Positions 40,537 to 48,304 of a stretch of DNA of 64,000 bases are shown here, piece after piece (within the stretch, counting starts at the first letter, position 1; each line of letters opens with the position of its first letter). The notes under the pieces were generated by a model that was not told where the DNA came from, did no database searches, and saw nothing but the letters and a program-made list of their open reading frames with translations. A program made the position numbers and the translations under genes. The DNA comes from Anabaena cylindrica PCC 7122. GTDB taxonomy: Bacteria; Cyanobacteriota; Cyanobacteriia; Cyanobacteriales; Nostocaceae. The DNA is taken from positions 1,630,001 to 1,694,000 of the forward strand of contig NC_019771.1 in the NCBI RefSeq assembly GCF_000317695.1. Reading direction: 5' to 3'.

Positions 40537-41607
40537 TCAGGGATTGGAGTAATGTTCATTAACTATTCTAGGAAACAGGGGATACCACGCATTTAGTGGA
40601 TAAGCTTTATTAGGATCACCCCACCATAATGCCAACGGGCAGTTATTAGCAATATTACGATATGTTACAAAAATTGCGCCAAATCCCAGTGACTTAAGAT
40701 AGTCATACCCTAATGGTCGCATACTTGAATTCAGATTTTTTGGCAATGAGACAATGTACGCACCAGCTTTTAGAAACGCAGACTCAATAACTTCACGATC
40801 AGTAGGTGAAGAAAATATGTTGTCTTCACTTGGTACATTATTAGGACGAAATAAAGATGGTAGTGATTTGCCTGTTTTCTTGCGATCTTCATTTACTTCT
40901 TGAACAAATTTATTCACTAATTCATCCTTAGTACCTTCAGAAGATTCCTTTGTCCAAAAGCAGTCAAACTTTGATGATTTCCAACGATCATTATGAAATT
41001 CATGTAGTCGCCAAAATTTTACTGTAATATTCTTTACTTTACCTTTTTCTTCAATTATTTTTTTTGAATATTCATATCCACTAGTATAAAATCCAAAAAA
41101 TATTAAATGTAATGTTGTTCCTTCAATAGCATTAGGCAACCAGGACTCAATATCACGCCTTACTGTATTTCCAGAATATAAGCAATCGTCTAAATAAATA
41201 TATATGACTGGTAATTTGCCGCAATCTTCAAGATTAAGACCATACAAATTCTGTAAACATTGATCAGTGAGATTTAGTAGATCATTTTGACTATTTCCTT
41301 TAGTTTGAATTTGTAAAAAATGAACCTTGCGTATTATATCAGCATGCTTAGATCCAAAAAGTTTTTCAGAAGTCAAAACCTTGGTAATGAAATCTTGAGC
41401 TATACTATGAGAAATGTAGTAATTCTTGAGAATACGATCCATTTGCTCAAGAATAGCCTGCTGAGTATTTTCATCAAAGCCAAATTGATCAAACTGCCTC
41501 ACCCATTTGTCTACGTGGTTTGGATCAATAACAGCAATTTCACCTTGTCTATAATCGGCAATTGTCGTTGCTATAGAATTAAGAAGAATTTGACGCTGGT
41601 TGGACAT
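40537..41607 (-). CDS. phosphoribosyltransferase-like protein paired with NADAR
   Basis: 356 aa. Residues ~130-165 (LPVIYIYLDDCLYSGNTVRRDI) match the PRPP-binding loop of type I phosphoribosyltransferases (hhhhDDxxxTGxT), with Ser in place of Thr. The N-terminal ~120 residues are helical and the C-terminal part ends in a beta-rich domain (LALWWGDPNKAYPLNAWYPLFPRI). PRTase-like and NADAR genes have been linked in computational work to NAD-related conflict and metabolite systems. The specific reaction is not known. Confidence 0.75.
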   Translation of the reverse strand: MSNQRQILLNSIATTIADYRQGEIAVIDPNHVDKWVRQFDQFGFDENTQQAILEQMDRILKNYYISHSIAQDFITKVLTSEKLFGSKHADIIRKVHFLQIQTKGNSQNDLLNLTDQCLQNLYGLNLEDCGKLPVIYIYLDDCLYSGNTVRRDIESWLPNAIEGTTLHLIFFGFYTSGYEYSKKIIEEKGKVKNITVKFWRLHEFHNDRWKSSKFDCFWTKESSEGTKDELVNKFVQEVNEDRKKTGKSLPSLFRPNNVPSEDNIFSSPTDREVIESAFLKAGAYIVSLPKNLNSSMRPLGYDYLKSLGFGAIFVTYRNIANNCPLALWWGDPNKAYPLNAWYPLFPRIVNEHYSNP

Positions 41608-41685
41608 AATATAGAAGTTTTGAGTTTACAACTTTACTATTAATTTAAGATAAATGGGTGGATAATACCCAGTTAATTACTATTA

Positions 41686-41757
41686 ACCTGGCACTACAGG
41701 TTCTTTCGTCAAAAACTTCTTCAACTCAGTCAAAGCATCAGCATCAAGCTTTATCTA
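41686..41757 (-). pseudogene. duplicate of the 3' end of thiC
   Basis: The minus strand reads LDADALTELKKFLTKEPVVPG and a stop, matching the end of ThiC (VDADALTELEKFLAKEPVAQV, 43634 onward). About 87% identity over 70 bases. The copies bracket the DUF4351 and PIN module (41.8-43.55 kb). I see no start or upstream thiC sequence here. Confidence 0.75.
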
Positions 41758-41816
41758 AATCAAACAAAAATCAGCAGTTTGGGAAATCTCCTCAAACTGC
41801 CAAAAAATATAATACC

Positions 41817-42710
41817 CTAAACTGCCTCATTACTCAATCTTTGCAACAATTCCTCACGGGATAAATTACCCAAAGAAAGAAGTAACTGAGTGCGTTCAGA
41901 AATAGGAATATTAGCAATCTTTTCCACCAAACCAGATAACTCAGCATCCAAACTACCAAAACGCCCTTCCAGAAGAGAAGTTATCAAATAAACTTGTCCT
42001 TCTTGCTTCCAGTCTTCTATTTGTTGTAAATAAGCCGGTGATAAGTTCATAATTACTTCCTCTTCTTCCCTACTTAAATTATCTCTCAATTCTAAATTCT
42101 TGCGCCAGTCCGCTAAAATTTCTAACAAATTCTCTCGAAAAGGGTTGTTCTCTGGTAGTTTAGTTAACTCCTCCACTGCTCTTTTTTGTGTTCCTCCTTT
42201 CCCCAAAACTCTCAACCATAACGTATCCTCCTTTTCTGGTAATTGATGAATCACAACTATTGCTGTTGTCAGGATATTCGGCAGAAAATAAACACCTTGA
42301 ACCCAATCTTCTGTAATCTCAGTTGCACCTAATCCGGTAATCATCCGAGATGAAAAAGTTGGTATTAAAATCCATAAAATCGGTAATTCTGATTCTGCAA
42401 TATTTCTGTTTTCGCGTTTCGCTTTCCTGACTACATCGCCATGAACAGCATATAATTTAAGTAAACAACTACGAAATTCTATTTCCGATGGTGGGTTGCG
42501 AAAAGGCTCAAATAAACATTGAGTTTTTGCCATCTTACCTAATAAACCTAAAGGTAGATTCTCTTGAGGTGGAATAGGAGAGGGTTCAAACCAAACATCA
42601 ATTTCTTGAACTTCACTTTTAACCTTTTCGCTTTTTTTAATTGTTCCTAGAGGTGTTAATAATTCCTCTAGATATTCTTTAGCGAATTGATCATGAGATT
42701 GTCGAGTCAC
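41817..42710 (-). CDS. Rpn/DUF4351 family putative nuclease
   Basis: 297 aa. The N-terminal half is a PD-(D/E)XK-like region of the kind found in recombination-promoting and DUF4351 proteins (TRQSHDQFAKEYLEELLTPL, QEIDVWFEPSP). The C-terminal ~60 residues (LEGRFGSLDAELSGLVEKIANIPISERTQLLLSLGNLSREELLQRL) are the DUF4351 repeat, very common in cyanobacteria. Likely a DNA nuclease of a mobile or defence type; target unknown. Confidence 0.8.
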   Translation of the reverse strand: MTRQSHDQFAKEYLEELLTPLGTIKKSEKVKSEVQEIDVWFEPSPIPPQENLPLGLLGKMAKTQCLFEPFRNPPSEIEFRSCLLKLYAVHGDVVRKAKRENRNIAESELPILWILIPTFSSRMITGLGATEITEDWVQGVYFLPNILTTAIVVIHQLPEKEDTLWLRVLGKGGTQKRAVEELTKLPENNPFRENLLEILADWRKNLELRDNLSREEEEVIMNLSPAYLQQIEDWKQEGQVYLITSLLEGRFGSLDAELSGLVEKIANIPISERTQLLLSLGNLSREELLQRLSNEAV

Positions 42711-42888
42711 TTGATTATATCAAAAATTACATTAAACATAAAAAATATTATATAATAATTATGTTACTACCGAAAGCATAGCTTGGAAAGTAGTTTACAC
42801 CCAAAAATTAAACTAATTTACAAAAATCAGCAGCAATTCAAAAATTAGATTATAATTGTCACATAGAAAGACTAAACATGGTGAAAAT

Positions 42889-43137
42889 ATGAATATGATA
42901 GAAGAAATAATCATCAAAGTACCATCAAATATTGCCGCAGCTTATCGCCGCAGCACCAAGGAAGAACAGGAACAAATTCAGCTAAAGTTAGCATTAATTA
43001 TGGAGTCAAATTTATTAAAAAATAGCAAAGAAGCACTTCAGAAACTTAGAAACACAATGGATAAAGCTAGTCAAGAAGCTCAAGCTAATGGTTTAACTCC
43101 TGAAATTTTAGAATCTATTTTGCAAGATGATAAATAA
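42889..43137 (+). CDS. antitoxin of PIN module
   Basis: 82 aa from ATG 42889 (MNMIEEIIIKVPSNIAAAYR); the frame opens earlier at 42856 without a ribosome binding site. It is helical with a RHH-like start (VPSNIAAAYRRSTKEEQEQIQLKL) and an acidic, flexible end, as expected of a type II antitoxin. It overlaps the toxin start by 11 bases. Confidence 0.75.
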   Translation: MNMIEEIIIKVPSNIAAAYRRSTKEEQEQIQLKLALIMESNLLKNSKEALQKLRNTMDKASQEAQANGLTPEILESILQDDK

Positions 43138-43544
43138 ACGCCGATTTGTATTTGATACAAATGTTTTTGTAAGTGCATTTTTATTTAGTCAAAGTAAACC
43201 ACATCAAGCATTAGAGAAAGCTCAAGACATAGGTATTATCTTGTTAAGTGCTGCTGTTTTTTCAGAGTTACAAGAAGTTCTATCAAGACCCAAATTCGAC
43301 CGTTATATTACCTTAGAAAGACGGAGGGAATTAATAGATAATTTAGTAGAAACTATCGAGTTTATTAATGTTACTGAACAAATTAATGAATGAATGTCGA
43401 GATCCTAAAGATAATAAATACCTAGAATTAGCTGTTAGTGGCAAAGCTCAATGTATTATTACGGGTGATGAAGATTTGCTGATTCTTCACCCATTTAAAC
43501 AGATTGATATTTTATCGGTTCAGAAATTTTTGGATGAAATTTAA
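43127..43544 (+). pseudogene. PIN-domain toxin, frameshifted at an (AATG)3 repeat
   Basis: The first 88 codons read MINKRRFVFDTNVFVSAFLF and on to NVTEQINE and a stop (43391-43393). Shifting frame at AATGAATGAATG (43385-43396) restores ECRDPKDNKYLELAVSGKAQ and CIITGDEDLLILHPF, ending at 43544. That is a complete PIN fold: D in FDTNVF, E in SELQEV and D in ITGDEDL. Removing one AATG unit restores a toxin of about 137 aa. It could be a dead gene or a slippage-switched (phase-variable) toxin. Confidence 0.8.
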
Positions 43545-43587
43545 TTTGTTCACTTATAGATTTTTATAGTTTAATATTGATGTCCTC

Positions 43588-43620
43588 AGATCCCCGATTT
43601 CTTAAAGAAGCCGGGGATCT
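43588..43620. terminator. long hairpin between PIN gene and thiC
   Basis: AGATCCCCG (43588-43596) pairs with CGGGGATCT (43612-43620), with inner pairing TTCTT/AAGAA. Both flanking genes end here. It may terminate both; the sequence resembles a dispersed repeat of Nostoc-type genomes. Confidence 0.7.
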
Positions 43621-43633
43621 TGTTGTTTAATAC

Positions 43634-45007
43634 TTAAACCTGCGCTACAGGTTCTTTTGCCAAAAATTTCTCCAACTCAGTCAAAGCATCAGCATCAACC
43701 TTAGTCTGCATTGGACAGAACTTAGGCCCACACATCGAACAAAACTCAGCCGTTTTATAGATATCTGCTGGTAAAGTTTCGTCGTGATATTCCTTCGCTC
43801 TTTCTGGGTCTAAAGACAACTCAAATTGACGATTCCAATCGAAATTATAACGAGCTTTAGAAAGTTCATCATCTCTATCTCTAGCACCTGGACGATGTCT
43901 AGCAATATCCGCCGCATGAGCCGCAATTTTATAAGCAATTAAGCCATTACGCACATCTTCAGCATTAGGTAAACCTAAATGTTCTTTAGGAGTTACATAA
44001 CACAACATCGCCGTTCCATACCAACCCGCCATAGCTGCGCCAATCGCTGAGGTAATATGGTCGTAACCAGGAGCAATATCTGTTACCAAAGGACCGAGAA
44101 CATAGAAAGGTGCTTCCGAACACTCTTCCATTTGCTTGCGGACGTTGAACTCAATTTGATCCATAGGAACATGGCCGGGACCTTCCACCATGACTTGAAC
44201 ATCATGTTCCCACGCTTTACGGGTGAGATTTCCCAGGGTTTTCAGTTCCGCTAATTGCGCTTCATCTGAGGCATCATGGGTACATCCTGGGCGCAGGGAG
44301 TCGCCTAAACTGAAAGAAACATCATATCTTTTAAAAATCTCAATGATGTCGTTGAAATGGGTATATAGGGGGTTTTGTTTGTGGTGATGCAACATCCACC
44401 GCGCCAAAATTCCGCCACCGCGAGAGACAATACCTGTAATCCGGTTTCTGACTAAAGGTAAATGTTCTATCAAAATTCCTGCATGGATAGTTTGATAGTC
44501 TACCCCTTGCTGGGCGTGCTTTTCGATGATGTGGAGAAAATCGTTAGCAGTGAGATTTTCAATTGTGCCGTGAACGCTTTCTAAAGCTTGATAAACTGGA
44601 ACTGTGCCAATGGGAACAGGTGAAGCGTTGATAATTGCGGTACGAATTTCATCTAAATTACCGCCACCTGTAGACAAGTCCATCACGGTATCAGCGCCGT
44701 ATTTTACCGCCAGGTTGAGTTTATCAACTTCTTCTTGCAGGTTGGAAGAGTTGGGAGAAGCGCCGATATTGGCGTTAACTTTGCACTTAGAAGCGATACC
44801 GATGGCCATCGGTTCTAAGTTAGTGTGATTAATATTCGCAGGGATAATCATTCTTCCCCGTGCCACTTCTGCGCGGATTAGTTCAGCCGGCAGGTTTTCC
44901 CGCTTGGCTACGTATTGCATTTCTTCGGTGATCACACCCTGACGGGCGTAATGCATTTGCGATACGTTAGCTTGTCCACGTCGCTTGGCTACCCATTCTG
45001 TACGCAT
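43634..45007 (-). CDS. thiC: phosphomethylpyrimidine synthase
   Basis: 457 aa from ATG 45007 (MRTEWVAKRRGQANVSQMHY), with a GAGGAATT ribosome binding site; the ATG 15 bases upstream lacks one. The radical-SAM cluster motif CSMCGPKFCPMQ (CxxCxxxxC) is near the C-terminus. It makes HMP phosphate from aminoimidazole ribotide for thiamine synthesis. A TPP riboswitch lies upstream. Confidence 0.97.
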   Translation of the reverse strand: MRTEWVAKRRGQANVSQMHYARQGVITEEMQYVAKRENLPAELIRAEVARGRMIIPANINHTNLEPMAIGIASKCKVNANIGASPNSSNLQEEVDKLNLAVKYGADTVMDLSTGGGNLDEIRTAIINASPVPIGTVPVYQALESVHGTIENLTANDFLHIIEKHAQQGVDYQTIHAGILIEHLPLVRNRITGIVSRGGGILARWMLHHHKQNPLYTHFNDIIEIFKRYDVSFSLGDSLRPGCTHDASDEAQLAELKTLGNLTRKAWEHDVQVMVEGPGHVPMDQIEFNVRKQMEECSEAPFYVLGPLVTDIAPGYDHITSAIGAAMAGWYGTAMLCYVTPKEHLGLPNAEDVRNGLIAYKIAAHAADIARHRPGARDRDDELSKARYNFDWNRQFELSLDPERAKEYHDETLPADIYKTAEFCSMCGPKFCPMQTKVDADALTELEKFLAKEPVAQV

Positions 45008-45028
45008 TATGAAATTCCTCAAATAAAC

Positions 45029-45105
45029 AGCTTCCCTCCGCTGGTATTACCCAGACTCAGGTGTTAAGGGTTTGATCTCAGCTTGGTTTCTCAAGCACCC
45101 CTAGC
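45029..45105 (-). ncRNA. TPP riboswitch (THI element) of thiC
   Basis: On the minus strand: GGGGTGC near the start, then CTGAGATCAAACCCTT, ACCTGAGTCTGGGTAATACC and GCGGAGGGAAGC, all hallmarks of the THI box. It precedes the thiC start by 22 bases and should lower expression when thiamine pyrophosphate is plentiful. Confidence 0.95.
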
Positions 45106-45504
45106 ATGGTCTAGATTGTAGCATTTTCGTTGTGGTTGGCGGAGGGGCGTTTAATCTGTAGTTTCGGAATTTAGATAAATATTTTTTTCACGCAAAGACG
45201 CAAAGGCGCAAAGAAGATGTATTATTTACTAAACTATGGCAAGAACATTAGCCAAATTAGTTGGTTCGCAATAGTTTCTAATTAAGGATTTGGCATTTTC
45301 TCGTTTTTCGCCTGTGAATAAATTCAATATTACGTCTTCATTTTGTGAGTAAAGATGTAATAATCCAAAGTCTTTAATTCTTGAATAAAGTAGGGGAACT
45401 CCTGCTAATTTTAGTAAATGTAATTTTTTATGATCACGTTCTCGTGCGTCATGAGAATCATGATAGGTAGATTGAAATTCTACAACTAAACAAGGTTTAT
45501 AGTC

Positions 45505-47098
45505 GAATGGCACTAAGAAAAGACAGATAAATTGTCTTTAATTAGTGTCCTTCGGAGTAATTTCCGAGGTTTTTGCATAAAGGGATAAGCTTTAGGACGG
45601 CGTTTTTGAACTCTGGGTTCAATGCGATTAGGTCGAAAGGGTAAGGACTGATGAACCAGCAGTTTTAGTAAAGTCAAATAATAGTGACGAAGGTATTTGG
45701 ATTGTACCGATAAAAATGTAGGAATAAAGTTAATAAACATCTGCCGAGAGCGTTGTAGAGAAAGAGATAGAGGATTAACTCCATAAAGATTTCCAGCATT
45801 CCACATCAAACTTCGCAATAGGTTGTATGCTAACAAAAATACATAGATTTCTTTGCGAATCATTGCTGGAGATTTACATCTCAAAATATCCATATTTAGA
45901 GTGGTTTTAAGATGCCTTAAATCCAACTCAACTTGCCAGCGTAAACCATAGAGTTCCGCCAGTTTTTCTAGAGAATATGTATTTGTATCTAATAAAGTCG
46001 TAATTAGCGTCACATTTTCTGTGCGAAAACCAGGGATATTTATCGAATATGTCACTTCTCTGACAACTAAACTTTTTGGTAAACTCCTGTAGTCTTCTAG
46101 ACTCATTCCCGCAGGTCTAGTTTTCGGTTTGTACCAAATTACTTGTCTGTCTGATGCATTGGTAATCTCTCCTTCCACCGGGTGACTTTTACGCTTTTGA
46201 TTCTTCCGACAAACTACATCGCATCCTTGATTTTTTAAACAAAAGATATCCCCATAAGCGCAAAAGGCTCTATCTCCTAACAGCACATCTCCTGGATTCA
46301 AAAATTTATATAAATTTCTTCCTAGTTTGATATCGTGTACATTTAATTTATCTATTACTACTTCCCATGCTGCACCTGTAGCCAGTGAAAATAACACGCA
46401 TATTTTCGCTACCGGAAAACCGCACCCCTGTTTCTGGCTTTTCTGCTGTGGATACTCTTCCTGCAAACTTTTTGTATCTGGCATTGACACAGTGGAACCA
46501 TCAATTATTTTCACTGACCTACCACACCACAACTGTTGCTGCGATACTTTTTCCTCTAACCCCATTCCTATTTTAGAAAATAATTTTGACAATAATTTCT
46601 CTGGTAATCTTTCTCTGGCTTGACAATATGCACTTGTATTTGTTGATGGCAATTCTGCTCCTGTCGTACTCAACCATGCTATTACTCTACTCACTATATT
46701 TTGGCAACTTTTATCTACATCCAGCACTTGCGATAAAAATGCCCATATCCTTACTACTGGTGAAAATATTCTTTGGTGATATTTTAGATTTAATTCTTGA
46801 ATACTCTCATTAATTACCGATTCCGGTAGTAATTCTGCAAAGGGTAATCCCACACTTTGACTAAATTTTTCCTTGAGAATTTTCACTCGATTTGGCATAC
46901 TGTAGCTAATCTTTTTTGTTGTCTCTTATGGTCTGGTTTAGTTTCTCAGACTCTAAGAGACGTTTTCTACAGTATTTTTTTAGTATCTCTTTTTACCTAT
47001 CTCTTCAATATACTGAATAGCACTTCTCTATTTGATTCTTTCAAATCTATTGCTAGAGCGTGATTCGAGATTTTTGATCTCTTTTCTTAGTGCCATTC
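45505..47098 (-). mobile_element. complete IS4-family insertion sequence
   Basis: 1594 bp. Perfect 19-bp terminal inverted repeats start GAATGGCACTAAGAAAAGA. 11-bp target duplications GGTTTATAGTC at 45494-45504 and 47099-47109. It carries one transposase on the minus strand. Confidence 0.95.
45513..46898 (-). CDS. IS4 family transposase
   Basis: 461 aa. The DDE residues lie in IIDGSTVSMPDT, LLGDRAFCAYGD and a YREK-type motif YGLRWQVELDLRHLK. The N-terminal ~100 residues are the IS4 DNA-binding domain (LPSTNTSAYCQARERLP). The gene is intact and fills most of the element; its stop is 8 bases from the IS left end. The element is probably active. Confidence 0.95.
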   Translation of the reverse strand: MPNRVKILKEKFSQSVGLPFAELLPESVINESIQELNLKYHQRIFSPVVRIWAFLSQVLDVDKSCQNIVSRVIAWLSTTGAELPSTNTSAYCQARERLPEKLLSKLFSKIGMGLEEKVSQQQLWCGRSVKIIDGSTVSMPDTKSLQEEYPQQKSQKQGCGFPVAKICVLFSLATGAAWEVVIDKLNVHDIKLGRNLYKFLNPGDVLLGDRAFCAYGDIFCLKNQGCDVVCRKNQKRKSHPVEGEITNASDRQVIWYKPKTRPAGMSLEDYRSLPKSLVVREVTYSINIPGFRTENVTLITTLLDTNTYSLEKLAELYGLRWQVELDLRHLKTTLNMDILRCKSPAMIRKEIYVFLLAYNLLRSLMWNAGNLYGVNPLSLSLQRSRQMFINFIPTFLSVQSKYLRHYYLTLLKLLVHQSLPFRPNRIEPRVQKRRPKAYPFMQKPRKLLRRTLIKDNLSVFS

Positions 47099-47707
47099 GG
47101 TTTATAGTCTTTGTTTGTGATGAGAGCGTCTACGCTGGAGCTAAAGAAGAAGTTTCTGAGCTTACTATCAAGGCTGCTACCTAATTCACAAAATTGGCAT
47201 AAGCTTACCTGTGTATGAATTTTATAATTATCATCTAAACAGGTTTGCAGAAACTCTAGCATTCTTTCTTCGTAAGGGTTAACGAGTCTTTTAGGTTTTA
47301 CAGACATTAGTTTTTCTTCATTATAATTTTTGCACAATGGTTAGCGGAAGTTTGGTATTTTGGAGGAATAAATAAGCATCAAATAATATTCGTTCTAAAT
47401 TCCTTTTAATATCAACAACTAAAAAATAGCAAAATAATTAATTGAAGGCAATATTAAATTAAATCGTGCCAGTGACAGAAATCAATAAAAAACCACGTAA
47501 TTTCGTTGTTTTTATAAAAACCATGTAAAAACTACCAACGCCTGAAAGCAATTAGGAATAAGGGATTGAAACAAATCCATAAGAATAAATTGTGCCGAAA
47601 GAATGACTTTACGCGAAAAATCTATGGATTAAACTATTGACTTTTGTAAAAAAATATGAAATGTGTTACGAGAATACCAATATCCTGAAAACAAGCAAGG
47701 ATTATGT

Positions 47708-48170
47708 GATGAATACGAACCACAGAGGCACAGAGGACACAGAGGTAAGAGATTTGGGGCAGGATATGAATGAGCTTACGGGGGAGGTTATTGGGGCTGC
47801 AATTGAGGTACACCGGGTTTTGGGTCCTGGTTTTTTGGAGGAAGTGTATAAGGAGGCACTGGTTGTTGAATTTATGATTCGGGGTATACATCATGAAATT
47901 GAAAAATCAATAAGTTTGACATATAAAGGACATGATGTAGGTAGAGGTAGATTGGATTTTTTAGTTGCAGACTTTTTAGTTGTGGAATTAAAAGCTGTAC
48001 AAAACCTAGCACCCATTCATGAAGCTCAACTTTTGTCCTACCTTAAAATCACTAACCTTTCTTTAGGTCTTCTCATCAACTTTAACGTTCCCCTTCTCAA
48101 AGACGGCATCAAACGCATCATCCTTTAACTCTTCCCTCTGTGTCCTCCGTGCCTCTGTGGTTTGTTCATC
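47708..48170. repeat. imperfect inverted repeats flanking GxxExxY gene
   Basis: The sequence around AACCACAGAGGCACAGAGG (47708-47745) recurs inverted at 48136-48170 (CCTCTGTG...GTGGTTTGTTCATC), over about 36 bases with a few mismatches. The two arms enclose only the GxxExxY gene, as in a small mobile cassette. Confidence 0.75.
47766..48128 (+). CDS. GxxExxY family protein
   Basis: 120 aa from ATG 47766 (MNELTGEVIGAAIEVHRVLG), where the domain begins; a start at 47709 (MNTNHRGTEDTE) lies in the repeat arm. GPGFLEEVYKEAL is the GxxExxY signature, and LDFLVADFLVVELKAV holds the D...ExK of a PD-(D/E)XK nuclease fold. Family role unknown; often found as isolated accessory genes between repeats. 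Confidence 0.88.
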   Translation: MNELTGEVIGAAIEVHRVLGPGFLEEVYKEALVVEFMIRGIHHEIEKSISLTYKGHDVGRGRLDFLVADFLVVELKAVQNLAPIHEAQLLSYLKITNLSLGLLINFNVPLLKDGIKRIIL

Positions 48171-48204
48171 GGGGTTAACATTCTAGATAAATATTATTGT
48201 ACTG

Positions 48205-48302
48205 GAGTGCGATATCGCTCTTTTTAATTACGAATTACGAATTACGAATTACGAATTACGAATTACGAATTACGAATTACGAATTACGAATTACGAATTA
48301 TG
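48205..48302. repeat. hairpin and (ATTACGA)n heptamer array
   Basis: GAGTGCGATATCGCTC followed by TTTTT (48205-48225) may end the GxxExxY transcript. About ten tandem ATTACGA units follow (48228-48302) and run up to the hydrolase stop codon. Confidence 0.85.
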
Positions 48303-48304
48303 AA

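Larger units (their letters stand above)
45229..47307 (-). pseudogene. DUF2726-type gene interrupted by IS4 element
   Basis: The 5' part (47307 to ~47099) reads MSVKPKRLVNPYEERMLEFL onward to ITNKDYKP; the 3' part (~45504 to 45229) continues DYKPCLVVEFQSTYHDSHDA to NVLAIV. Joined at the 11-bp duplicated GACTATAAACC, the frame is seamless and encodes a DUF2726-type (nuclease-fold) protein of about 160 aa. There are no other mutations, so the insertion is recent. Confidence 0.85.

Noticed and set aside
41658..41864. 68-codon plus-strand frame
   Set aside because: Antisense to the thiC tail copy and the end of the DUF4351 gene; Gln/Ser-rich nonsense.
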